This document shows, piece after piece, positions 53,535 through 61,579 of a DNA stretch of 64,000 bases (positions are counted from its first letter, which is position 1; the number at the start of each line of letters is the position of its first letter). This DNA is from an uncultured Massilia sp. (GTDB lineage: Bacteria > Pseudomonadota > Gammaproteobacteria > Burkholderiales > Burkholderiaceae). The stretch lies in NCBI GenBank assembly GCA_946481275.1, contig CAMLMV010000008.1:62001-126000 (forward strand), given 5' to 3'. The translations under genes and the position numbers were made by a program. Under the pieces are notes generated by a model that was not told the DNA's origin, searched no databases, and worked only from the letters and a program-made list of their open reading frames with translations.

Positions 53535-55232
53535 TCAGGCCGGTTCGGCGTGCTCCACCAGCAACTGCACCTTGGTCACGCCGTTGTACTCGTTGGCATC
53601 CAGCCGGAACGCCACGCGGGCCTTGTCGCCCAGCGCATCCGTGTGCCCGAACCAGATGGCATCGTAGCGCCGCCCGTTCCGCTCCAGCAGCAGCTTGAGG
53701 TGCTTGTCCTTCAAAATGCGCTGGCTGACGACGCGGAATTCGTCGCAGAACACGGGCGGCGCGAAGCCCTGGCCCCATACCTGGCCGTCCAGCAGTTCGA
53801 TGAATTGCGTGCTGTAGAAATCGTCTTCCAGCGGCCCGTCGGTTTCCACGATCCGCTCCAGCTGCGCTTCCGTCAGCCACGCGCGGCCGACGGCTTCGAA
53901 GGCTTGCGCGAACGTGTCGAAGTGGTCGCCGCGGATCGACAGGCCGGCCGCCATGGAATGGCCGCCGAACTTGTCGATCAGGCCCGGTACCTTTTTCGAC
54001 ACGAGGTCCAGCGCGTCGCGCAGGTGGAAGCCCGGGATCGAGCGGCCGGACCCCTTGATCCAGCCGTCGCCCGCAGGCGCGAACGTGATCGTCGGCCGGT
54101 AGAATTTCTCTTTCAGGCGCGACGCGACGATGCCGATCACGCCCTGGTGCCAGCCGTCGTCGAACACGGCGATGGTGCTGGCGTCGGCCGGGTTGAAATC
54201 GTCCAGGTGCAGCAGCGCGGTGCCCTGCATGTCCGCTTCGATCTCGCGCCGCTTCAAATTGATGTCGTTGAGCTGCTGGGCGATGGCCCAGGCGCGGCCT
54301 TCGTCGTCCGTGATCAGGCATTCGATCCCGAGCGACATGTCTTCCAGGCGGCCGGCGGCGTTCAGGCGCGGGCCGAGGGCGAAGCCGAGATCGAACGGCG
54401 ACGCGCAGCGCGCCTCGCGGCCGGACACGCGGAACAGCGCGGCGACACCCGCGTGCATCCGTCCCGCGCGCATGCGCTTCAGGCCCTGGGCGACGAGGAT
54501 GCGGTTGTTCGTATCGAGTTTCACCACGTCGGCGACGGTGCCGAGCGCGACGAGGTCGAGCAGGTTGTCGAGCTTGGGCTGCGTCTGCGCATCGAACACG
54601 CCGCGCTTGCGCAACTCCGCGCGCAGCGCCAGCAGCACGTAGAACACGACGCCCACGCCGGCCAGGTGCTTGCTCGGGAAGCCGCATTCCGGCTGGTTCG
54701 GGTTCACGATCACGCGCGCGTCCGGCAGCGCGTCGCCGGGCAGGTGGTGGTCGGTGACGACGACGTCGATGCCGCGCGCCTTCGCCGCCTCCACGCCGTC
54801 GATGCTGGCGATGCCGTTGTCGACCGTGATGATGATGTCCGGGTTCTTTTCGCGGGCCGTCAGCTCGACGATTTCCGGCGTCAGGCCGTAGCCGTACTCG
54901 AAGCGGTTCGGCACGATGTAGTCGACGTTCGCGCCCATCGCGGTGAGGCCGCGGATCGCCGTGGCGCAGGCGGTCGCGCCGTCGCAGTCGTAGTCGGCGA
55001 CGATGGTCATCTTCTTGCCGGCCGCGATGGCGTCGGCGAGGTAGACGGCGGCCGCGTCGATCTGGCGCAGCGCGCCGGGCGGTACCAGCGCCTGGAGTTC
55101 GACCGCGAGTTCGCGCGGGTCGCTAAGGCCCCGGGCCGCGTACACGCGCGCGAGGACGGGGTGGATCCCGCCCTGGCGCAGCATTTCGGATTGGCGTACG
55201 GGGCAGGGGCGGATGGTGATGCGGGTCTTCAA
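53535..55232 (-). CDS. recJ: Single-strand-specific 5'-3' exonuclease RecJ
   Basis: The 565-residue nuclease acts in recombination and mismatch repair. Its DHH-family motifs are visible: VADYDCDGATACATAIRG (motif I), VDNGIASIDGVEAAK (motif II) and VVTDHHLPGDALPDA (motif III), plus the DHHA1 region GGHSMAAGLSI. The length is usual. It overlaps the upstream 354-residue gene in ATGA, so the two are coupled. Confidence 0.96.
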   Translation of the reverse strand: MKTRITIRPCPVRQSEMLRQGGIHPVLARVYAARGLSDPRELAVELQALVPPGALRQIDAAAVYLADAIAAGKKMTIVADYDCDGATACATAIRGLTAMGANVDYIVPNRFEYGYGLTPEIVELTAREKNPDIIITVDNGIASIDGVEAAKARGIDVVVTDHHLPGDALPDARVIVNPNQPECGFPSKHLAGVGVVFYVLLALRAELRKRGVFDAQTQPKLDNLLDLVALGTVADVVKLDTNNRILVAQGLKRMRAGRMHAGVAALFRVSGREARCASPFDLGFALGPRLNAAGRLEDMSLGIECLITDDEGRAWAIAQQLNDINLKRREIEADMQGTALLHLDDFNPADASTIAVFDDGWHQGVIGIVASRLKEKFYRPTITFAPAGDGWIKGSGRSIPGFHLRDALDLVSKKVPGLIDKFGGHSMAAGLSIRGDHFDTFAQAFEAVGRAWLTEAQLERIVETDGPLEDDFYSTQFIELLDGQVWGQGFAPPVFCDEFRVVSQRILKDKHLKLLLERNGRRYDAIWFGHTDALGDKARVAFRLDANEYNGVTKVQLLVEHAEPA

Positions 55233-56293
55233 AGCAGTCGTTCCAGGGTCGGGCGGCGCCAGAATTTACGTTGCGCCAGTGGTGTCGTCGTCGTTTCGAG
55301 GAGGCCGTCGCGGTGGCTCAGCACGAGGCGCACACTGTTGACGCGACCGTTTTTCAATGCGGCCAGCAGCGGCGCGAACAGTTCGGTTTCGAGGCGCTGC
55401 ATCTGCTGCAGCCAGCCGCTCCAGTCGGCCGCGATGCCCGGTCCGACCACGTTGCCGCAGGCGAGCAGCCAGTTGTCGTCGCCATCGAACAGCCCGTCCA
55501 GGCCGGCCAGGGTGTCCAGGCGGCGGTCGGCCAGCGCCGTCAGCCAGCCCGGCGTATCGAACGCGGCCACGCGCGGGCGCACGAGCGGCTTGCCGGACAC
55601 CTTCGCCACCAGTTGCTGGGCGTGTTCGGTTGCCATGCTCGCATTCCCCCACGGCCAGAACGAGTTGATCGGCAACTGGCCGCGCGCCTCGCGCGCCGCG
55701 TTGGCCGGGTCCGTGAACCACGTCACCTGCACGTCGTTCTGCAGCTTGCGGAACGCTCTGGCCTGCGGGCCGGACGGCATCCAGTCCGTGAGGTTCATGT
55801 TCACGGCCGCGTCCGGGCTCGCCGTCGTGATCTCGGTCCAGTCGTCGGCGCGCATGAACCAGGTGTCGCGGGTGCCCCACGCGAGCGCATAACCCGCGTC
55901 TTCGAAGCACGGACGGGCGCTGTCGAACAGGGCGCGCGCTTCGTCCTCGCGCAGGTCGAGCTGGCGCATGTCGCCCATCTGCAGGTGCGTGCGCGCGATC
56001 TGGATATGGGTCGGGTTCACGACGAACCACATGCCGTCGTCCGGATCGAGACCGATTGCGCGCATTGCGCTGGTCGCGACACCAGGCACGAGCCCGTGCG
56101 CGACGCCCAGCGCCCGCGCGATCCACAGCTCATGCGGCAGGACGCGCGCGTCCGTGTCCAGCGGGCGGTAGCGAACATCTGATGTTTTCGACAACAGCGC
56201 GGCCAGCGCCGGCGCCTGCAGGGCGCGGGTCAGGTCGGGCGCGAATTCGGGAGCGGGGAGGGCGAACGGCAGGACGAGCGAAATGTGGGCCAT
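55229..56293 (-). CDS. Conserved hypothetical protein coupled to recJ, 354 residues
   Basis: The protein is soluble, with no membrane segment or signal peptide. A segment around residue 90 (MWFVVNPTHIQIARTHLQMGD) and one around 175 (NMNLTDWMPSGPQARAFRK) look conserved and catalytic or ligand-binding. Betaproteobacteria commonly carry such a gene immediately before recJ, where it has been called a regulatory protein of RpfE type; its role is not established. Translational coupling to recJ (ATGA) is visible. AGAGGG sits just before its ATG. Confidence 0.75.
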   Translation of the reverse strand: MAHISLVLPFALPAPEFAPDLTRALQAPALAALLSKTSDVRYRPLDTDARVLPHELWIARALGVAHGLVPGVATSAMRAIGLDPDDGMWFVVNPTHIQIARTHLQMGDMRQLDLREDEARALFDSARPCFEDAGYALAWGTRDTWFMRADDWTEITTASPDAAVNMNLTDWMPSGPQARAFRKLQNDVQVTWFTDPANAAREARGQLPINSFWPWGNASMATEHAQQLVAKVSGKPLVRPRVAAFDTPGWLTALADRRLDTLAGLDGLFDGDDNWLLACGNVVGPGIAADWSGWLQQMQRLETELFAPLLAALKNGRVNSVRLVLSHRDGLLETTTTPLAQRKFWRRPTLERLL

Positions 56294-56317
56294 CCCTCTA
56301 TTCTAGGCGAAATGGAC

Positions 56318-57151
56318 TCAGATGTCCGCCCCCGGTCCCGGCGTTGTCACGTCCGGCGTGGTCGTGGGCGCCGTCGTCGAATCGGGCGGCATCCCGGCCG
56401 ACCCGCCCGGCGGCAGCATCCCGGGCACGGGCGTCAACCCGATGGCTTCGTGATACCACCCCTGGACGAGGACCAGGTGCCGGTGCTCGTCCTCCAGCGC
56501 GAGGGTAAAACCCGCCACGAGATCGTCCTGTCCGGCCTCGCCCGCCAGCATGATCAGCGTTTCCCAGCCGGCGCGGTCGGCCAGCTCGGCCGTCAGCAGC
56601 GCGTGCAGCGACTGGGCCAGGCTCGTGCGCGGGTCGCTCAGTACCTGCACGAGGCCCAGCGACTCGATGCCGGTCACGTCGGCGCTGGGCGTCTGCGCCG
56701 TCGGGTCGCCGCCCAGCGATTCGATCGCGTCCTTCAGCAGCAGGAAGTGGCGGGCTTCGTCGCGCCGGATGTCGGCCACGTGGTCGCGCGTCATGCCGGC
56801 CGGGCCGCCCTGCATCACGTCGCATTTCGCCAGCAGCGCGTCGTAAAGACGGGTACCCGTGCGTTCGAACGCGAGGCGCTCGCCCAGCTTGTCGAGCAGG
56901 ATCTGCGGCCGGTCGCCCTTGAGCATGTGCATGCCCATGCTGACCGCGCCCGCCACCGTGCCCGGCATCGGAATGGAGCCGATGTCGCCGGCATTCATGA
57001 TGCACGCCTCGCGCGCGTCCAGCAGGGCGCGCTCGTCGCCCGGGGCGCCGCGGATCGGCGCGTTGTCGCTGCCCTGCATGGCCGCGGTGTCGATGGGCGA
57101 CATCTGCACGCCCGTCCGGTTCATGCCCAGGTGTTCGGTCTGCTGTGCCAT
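56318..57151 (-). CDS. Ferritin-like di-iron protein A, 277 residues
   Basis: The protein has a ferritin-like four-helix core at about residues 75-235. Two ExxH motifs that could bind iron are visible, in RRDEARHFLLL and LEDEHRHLVLV, with additional Glu residues on the other helices (ERLAFERTG, LLTAELADRAGWE). The C-terminus is Pro/Thr-rich (about the last 40 residues). It differs from bacterioferritin and Dps in length and tails, and function is unknown. A relation to iron storage or oxidative stress is inference. It is 16 bases after the second ferritin-like gene. Confidence 0.8.
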   Translation of the reverse strand: MAQQTEHLGMNRTGVQMSPIDTAAMQGSDNAPIRGAPGDERALLDAREACIMNAGDIGSIPMPGTVAGAVSMGMHMLKGDRPQILLDKLGERLAFERTGTRLYDALLAKCDVMQGGPAGMTRDHVADIRRDEARHFLLLKDAIESLGGDPTAQTPSADVTGIESLGLVQVLSDPRTSLAQSLHALLTAELADRAGWETLIMLAGEAGQDDLVAGFTLALEDEHRHLVLVQGWYHEAIGLTPVPGMLPPGGSAGMPPDSTTAPTTTPDVTTPGPGADI

Positions 57152-57167
57152 CGTATTCCCCTTCGGT

Positions 57168-58388
57168 TCAGGGCATGACGACGCCGCCCTGGTTGGCGGG
57201 CAGCGTCGTCGTGACGGCCGTCGTCCCCGCCGCGCCGTGGCTGACCAGTTCCGTGCCCGGCGTCCACACATAGCCGGCCGCCACCGCCTCGCTGGGCGAG
57301 CCGTCGCCGTTCATCTGCCGCCGGTAATCGATGCTGGCCTGGTCCTCGTGCGCCTTCGGCACGAACTGCGTGCCCAGCGCGCGCAGGTCGACCTCGGCGG
57401 CGAGGACCTGCCGTACGTAGTCGCGCTGGCTGCGGAAGGGGATCGGGCCGGAAAAATCGCCGACGATCTCGGCCGGATCGCGCCGCTCGTAGCGCCGGAA
57501 GGCGTCGGCAGCCATGTGGAAGTGACCGAGCTCGTAGTCGAGGCACCGCTCCCAGATGGCCTTGACGTGGTGGTTCGTCTCCGTCTCGACGCAGCTGTAA
57601 TAGGTGTAGCACTCGTTCGCCTCGTGCAGCATCCATTGCTCGACCCAGGTCTCCGTCGGGTCCAGCAGCGATTCGTACTGGGTCACGTGCTGTTCCTCCA
57701 CCGAGGCGATCTCCGCATACAGCTGGCGCGCCACGGGGTCGGCGAACGTCGGGCCCACGTTCATATAATAGTTGTGCGTCTGCGCCTCGGCCGCCGTGAT
57801 CGTCAGCGCGTGCAGCTTGCTGAGCATCGTCGCCATGCTGCGGTCGTACGGAATGCGCACGTCGTCCTGCGGGGCGCGGTGGTGCTCGGACGTCGGGCGG
57901 CCCGGGAGGATGTCCGTATAGCTTTGCAGGATATTGTTCGCGTCCTTGCCCTCCACGCGGTCGAGCAGCGCCGCGTAGCGATATAAATGGTCGAAGTCTT
58001 CCAGCAGCCCGAAACGGTACACGCCGGACAGGTAGTCGTCCGGCTCGGCCCGGGCCACGCTCGCCGTCAGCTCGATGGCCAGCTGTTCGTAGGCGATGGT
58101 CGTCTCGAGCGGCGAGTGGTCGGGCGAGAGGAGCCAGTTGACCATCGTGGCCTGGTGCTGCTCGACGCGCCGGACGTCGGCCAGCGGCTGGCGCAGCGCC
58201 ATGTTGCAGCGCGCGGCCATGTGCGAGAAGCGCAGGGCCTCGAGCTCGATGCCGTTCATGAGGATGATGCGCATGCGGGTAAAGGCATCGTCGTCCAGCT
58301 TGCTGATCGGCTTGCGCACCATGTCGCGCCACGTGGTGCGCTGCCGGTCGAGCGGCGTGCCCTTGGAATCGAAGACGGAAAAAGCCAT
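57168..58388 (-). CDS. Ferritin-like protein B, 406 residues
   Basis: The protein is longer and more divergent, with helices rich in Glu, His and Tyr. Segments that look like metal-binding helices are NGIELEALRFSHMAARCN (residues about 45-62), EIASVEEQHVTQYESLLD, HEANECYTYYSC and LDYELGHFHMAADAFRRYE. It carries several E-x-x-H pairs, more than a single di-iron site needs. A strong AGGAGG ribosome-binding site precedes the ATG, so it should be made in quantity. It begins a two-gene operon with ferritin-like protein A. No known family function fits. Confidence 0.75.
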   Translation of the reverse strand: MAFSVFDSKGTPLDRQRTTWRDMVRKPISKLDDDAFTRMRIILMNGIELEALRFSHMAARCNMALRQPLADVRRVEQHQATMVNWLLSPDHSPLETTIAYEQLAIELTASVARAEPDDYLSGVYRFGLLEDFDHLYRYAALLDRVEGKDANNILQSYTDILPGRPTSEHHRAPQDDVRIPYDRSMATMLSKLHALTITAAEAQTHNYYMNVGPTFADPVARQLYAEIASVEEQHVTQYESLLDPTETWVEQWMLHEANECYTYYSCVETETNHHVKAIWERCLDYELGHFHMAADAFRRYERRDPAEIVGDFSGPIPFRSQRDYVRQVLAAEVDLRALGTQFVPKAHEDQASIDYRRQMNGDGSPSEAVAAGYVWTPGTELVSHGAAGTTAVTTTLPANQGGVVMP

Positions 58389-58549
58389 GGTCGACCTCCT
58401 GTCTGCGTTCGATAGTCTTGCAGTGCCCGGAGTTCCGGCGATTTTACGGTGTGTGCAAGATAGAAAAAGTACTTCCAATTGTGACAACGCCCCACACGGA
58501 TGAGCGTTGTGTGGCAAACTGCGGGACCAATGCATTTACCCTGGAGCCC

Positions 58550-59815
58550 ATGAGTCTCATCCACAAACTGCCGTACGAATGGCTGGTCGGTTTGCGCTAC
58601 ACGCGTGCCGGCAAGCGCAGCAGCCGCAACAGCTTCATTTCCTTCATCTCGTTGATCTCCGTGTCCGGCATCGCCCTCGGCGTGGCCGCCCTGATCGTCG
58701 TGCTGTCGGTGATGAACGGGTTCCAGAAAGAGGTCACGGACCGCATGCTGTCCGTGCTCGCCCATATCGAAGTGTTCGACGCAAGCGGCTCCATGCCGAA
58801 CTGGCGCCAGGCCGAGCAGGAAGCGTTCCGCAACCCGGCCGTGCGCGGCGCCGCGCCGTTCGTCGAGACGCAGGGCCTGCTGGTGCGCGAGGACACGATG
58901 AAGCCGGCCATCATCCGCGGCATCCTGCCGTCGGAAGAGCACAAGGTGTCGGATGTGGCGAAGCAGATCCGCCAGGGCAGCATCGAGAGCCTGAAGTCCG
59001 GCGAGTACAACATCGTCATGGGCTACGCGCTCGCACGCTCGCTGGGCGTGGGCACCGGCGACAAGGTCAACATGCTGCTGGCGCAGGGCCAGACGACGCC
59101 GGCCGGCATGGTGCCGCGCTCGCGCGTGTTCACCGTGAGCGGCATCTTCGAGGCCGGCCACTACGAATTCGATTCCGCGCTCGCGTTCATCAACATCGAG
59201 GATGCGCAGCGCATGGTGCGCATCGACGCGCCGAACGGCCTGCGCCTGCGCATCGCCGACATGCACCAGGCCCCGTTCGTCGCGCAGGAACTCAAGCGCA
59301 GCATGTCGGGCGAGCTGATCATGCGCGACTGGTCGCAGCTGAACGCCAACTGGTTCGCCGCCGTGCAGACGGAAAAGCGCATGATGTTCATCATCCTCAC
59401 CCTGATCATCGCCGTGGCCGCGTTCAACCTCGTCTCGACCCTCGTCATGACGGTCACGGACAAGCAGCCCGACATCGCCATCCTGCGCACCCTGGGCGCG
59501 TCGCCGCGCTCGATCACGAAGATCTTCATGATCCAGGGCGCCCTCGTCGGCATCATGGGCACCGCGGCCGGCGTGGGCCTCGGCGTGCTGGTGGCGCTGA
59601 ACATCGACGTCATCGTCCCGTTCATCGAGCACCTGCTGGGCGTGCAGTTCCTGTCCAAGGATATTTACCTGATCAGCGAAATCCCGTCCGACCTGCGCTG
59701 GCCGGACGTCTTCAAGATTGGCGGCGTCTCGGTGCTGCTGGCCTTCGTCGCGACTATTTATCCCAGCTGGTCCGCATCTCGCGTGAAACCGGCGGAGGCA
59801 CTCCGCTATGAATGA
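58550..59815 (+). CDS. lolC: Lipoprotein-releasing system permease, LolC/LolE family
   Basis: The 421-residue permease has one N-terminal helix, a large periplasmic domain and three C-terminal helices, the LolC/LolE pattern. Typical features are [31 protein letters not shown], then [11 protein letters not shown], and in the last part [19 protein letters not shown]. It extracts lipoproteins from the inner membrane and hands them to LolA. Only one such gene is present here, so it may form a homodimer or pair with a partner elsewhere. Its start lies 161 bases from the divergent ferritin-like operon, and it overlaps lolD by 8 bases. Confidence 0.92.
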   Translation: MSLIHKLPYEWLVGLRYTRAGKRSSRNSFISFISLISVSGIALGVAALIVVLSVMNGFQKEVTDRMLSVLAHIEVFDASGSMPNWRQAEQEAFRNPAVRGAAPFVETQGLLVREDTMKPAIIRGILPSEEHKVSDVAKQIRQGSIESLKSGEYNIVMGYALARSLGVGTGDKVNMLLAQGQTTPAGMVPRSRVFTVSGIFEAGHYEFDSALAFINIEDAQRMVRIDAPNGLRLRIADMHQAPFVAQELKRSMSGELIMRDWSQLNANWFAAVQTEKRMMFIILTLIIAVAAFNLVSTLVMTVTDKQPDIAILRTLGASPRSITKIFMIQGALVGIMGTAAGVGLGVLVALNIDVIVPFIEHLLGVQFLSKDIYLISEIPSDLRWPDVFKIGGVSVLLAFVATIYPSWSASRVKPAEALRYE

Positions 59816-60527
59816 TATGAAAGAACAAAACGCCGGTATCCCGGCGACAGGCACCGCCGTCCTCGCCTGCCGCAACGTTGGCAAAACCTTCCGCCAGGGA
59901 GACTATTCGGTCCAGGTGCTGGACAACATCGATTTCTCCATCGCCCGCGGCGAGCGCGTGGCCATCGTGGGCGCGTCCGGCTCCGGCAAATCGACCCTGC
60001 TGCATATCCTGGGCGGGTTGGACACGCCCAGCACGGGCAGCGTGACCCTGCAGGGCGAAGACTTCGCCACGCTGTCGGAGACGCGCCGCGGCGAGCTGCG
60101 CAACCGCTCGCTCGGCTTCGTCTACCAGTTCCACCACCTGCTGCCGGAGTTCACGGCGCTGGACAACGTCGCGATGCCGCTGCTGATCCGCCGCATGAAG
60201 CGCGAGGACGCCGTCGCGCGCGCCGAGGCGATCCTGGCGCGCGTGGGGCTGACGAAGCGCGCCATCCACCGGCCGGGCGAACTGTCCGGCGGCGAGCGGC
60301 AACGCGTGGCGCTGGCCCGGGCCCTCGTCACGGAACCGGCCTGCGTGCTCGCCGACGAACCGACCGGTAACCTCGACCACTCGACGGCCCAGGGCATCTT
60401 CGACCTGATGCTGGAACTGTCGAAAACGCTGGGCACCGCGTTCGTTATCGTCACGCACGACCCGGAACTGGCGCGCCGCTGCGACCGCGTGCTGCGCATG
60501 ACGGAGCACGGCCTGCAGCCCGCCTGA
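59808..60527 (+). CDS. lolD: Lipoprotein-releasing system ATPase LolD
   Basis: The 239-residue ATPase has Walker A (GASGSGKST, residue about 60), the LolD-type [20 protein letters not shown], signature [15 protein letters not shown], Walker [14 protein letters not shown] and H-loop VTHD. It powers lipoprotein release with the LolC protein. Its start overlaps the lolC stop by 8 bases, and it is 3 bases from tatD, so the three genes form one operon. Confidence 0.95.
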   Translation: MNDMKEQNAGIPATGTAVLACRNVGKTFRQGDYSVQVLDNIDFSIARGERVAIVGASGSGKSTLLHILGGLDTPSTGSVTLQGEDFATLSETRRGELRNRSLGFVYQFHHLLPEFTALDNVAMPLLIRRMKREDAVARAEAILARVGLTKRAIHRPGELSGGERQRVALARALVTEPACVLADEPTGNLDHSTAQGIFDLMLELSKTLGTAFVIVTHDPELARRCDRVLRMTEHGLQPA

Positions 60528-60530
60528 CCC

Positions 60531-61331
60531 ATGTGGATCGACACGCACTGCCACCTGGACGCGCACGAATTCGGCACGGAGTCCGGCGAGATCGCCCGGC
60601 GCGCGCTGGAACTCGGGGTCGGCATGATCGTGATACCGGCCGTCGCACGGGCTAACTTCGACGTCGTGCGCAAGCTCGCGGCCGACGTGCCCAACGCCAG
60701 CTATGCGCTGGGCATCCACCCTATCTACGTGCCGCAGGCGACGGATGACGACCTCGCCGAACTGCGGCGCCAGGTCGAGGCGTCGCTGTCCGACCCGAAC
60801 TTCGTGGCCATCGGCGAGATCGGCCTGGACTTCTTCATCCCGATGCTGTGCGAGCCCGCGATGCGCGACAAGCAGGAGCGCTTCCTGCGCGAGCAGCTGC
60901 GCATCGCGCGCGACTTCGGCCTGCCCGTCCTCACGCACGTGCGCCGCTCGCAGGACCAGGTGCTGAAGCACGTGCGCCAGATCCGTCCGGCCGGCGGCAT
61001 CGCGCACGCGTTCAACGGCAGCTTCCAGCAGGCGAAGGCCTTCATCGACGCCGGCTTCCACCTCGGCTTCGGCGGCGCCATGACATTTACGCGCGCGCTG
61101 CAGATCCGCCGGCTCGCCGTGGACCTGCCGCTGGAGGCCATCGTGCTGGAGACGGACGCGCCGGATATCTCGCCGGCCTGGGTCCACCCGGGCCGCAACA
61201 GCCCGGAGCAATTGCCCGCGATCGGTGCGGCGCTGGCGGACATGCGCGCGCTCGACCCGGACGCCGTGCGCACGGCGACGCACGCAAACGCGCTGGCGAC
61301 GCTGCCGCGGCTGGCCACGCTGCTGGGTTGA
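60531..61331 (+). CDS. TatD-family metal-dependent hydrolase
   Basis: The 266-residue TIM-barrel hydrolase has the TatD metal ligands HCHLD at the N-terminus, GEIGLDF (Glu ligand), LPVLTHVRRSQDQV (His) and AHAFNGS (His), and LETDAPD (Asp) near the end. TatD proteins are 3'-5' DNA/RNA exonucleases or deoxyribonucleases acting in DNA repair or turnover. It is the third gene of the lolC-lolD operon, which in betaproteobacteria often continues with TatD. Here the next gene is vgrG instead. Confidence 0.92.
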   Translation: MWIDTHCHLDAHEFGTESGEIARRALELGVGMIVIPAVARANFDVVRKLAADVPNASYALGIHPIYVPQATDDDLAELRRQVEASLSDPNFVAIGEIGLDFFIPMLCEPAMRDKQERFLREQLRIARDFGLPVLTHVRRSQDQVLKHVRQIRPAGGIAHAFNGSFQQAKAFIDAGFHLGFGGAMTFTRALQIRRLAVDLPLEAIVLETDAPDISPAWVHPGRNSPEQLPAIGAALADMRALDPDAVRTATHANALATLPRLATLLG

Positions 61332-61579
61332 ACACCCGGCGCGCATGAAGCACATGGGTCGTACCCGGCCCTCATGACGACGCGACCGCGCCGACTCGCT
61401 CCCGGTTCCATCGTGTTTCTCCGGCGCGCCGTGCGCACCCGCGCGGCGCGCCGCGTGGGACCATCCACACGCGCCGAAGTTCGCTCCTGTGCACTCTGAT
61501 ACGCGGCAATCTCGCGCGGTATGAAGCATGGAAGAATCCATTCTCGTGCCGCAGCCGCGGCGTGTTCACGGGAGAGACA

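Noticed and set aside
61332..61579. Two GGCGCGCC palindromes and other GC repeats before vgrG
   Set aside because: Such short GC palindromes are expected by chance at this base composition; no consistent structure or promoter could be supported.
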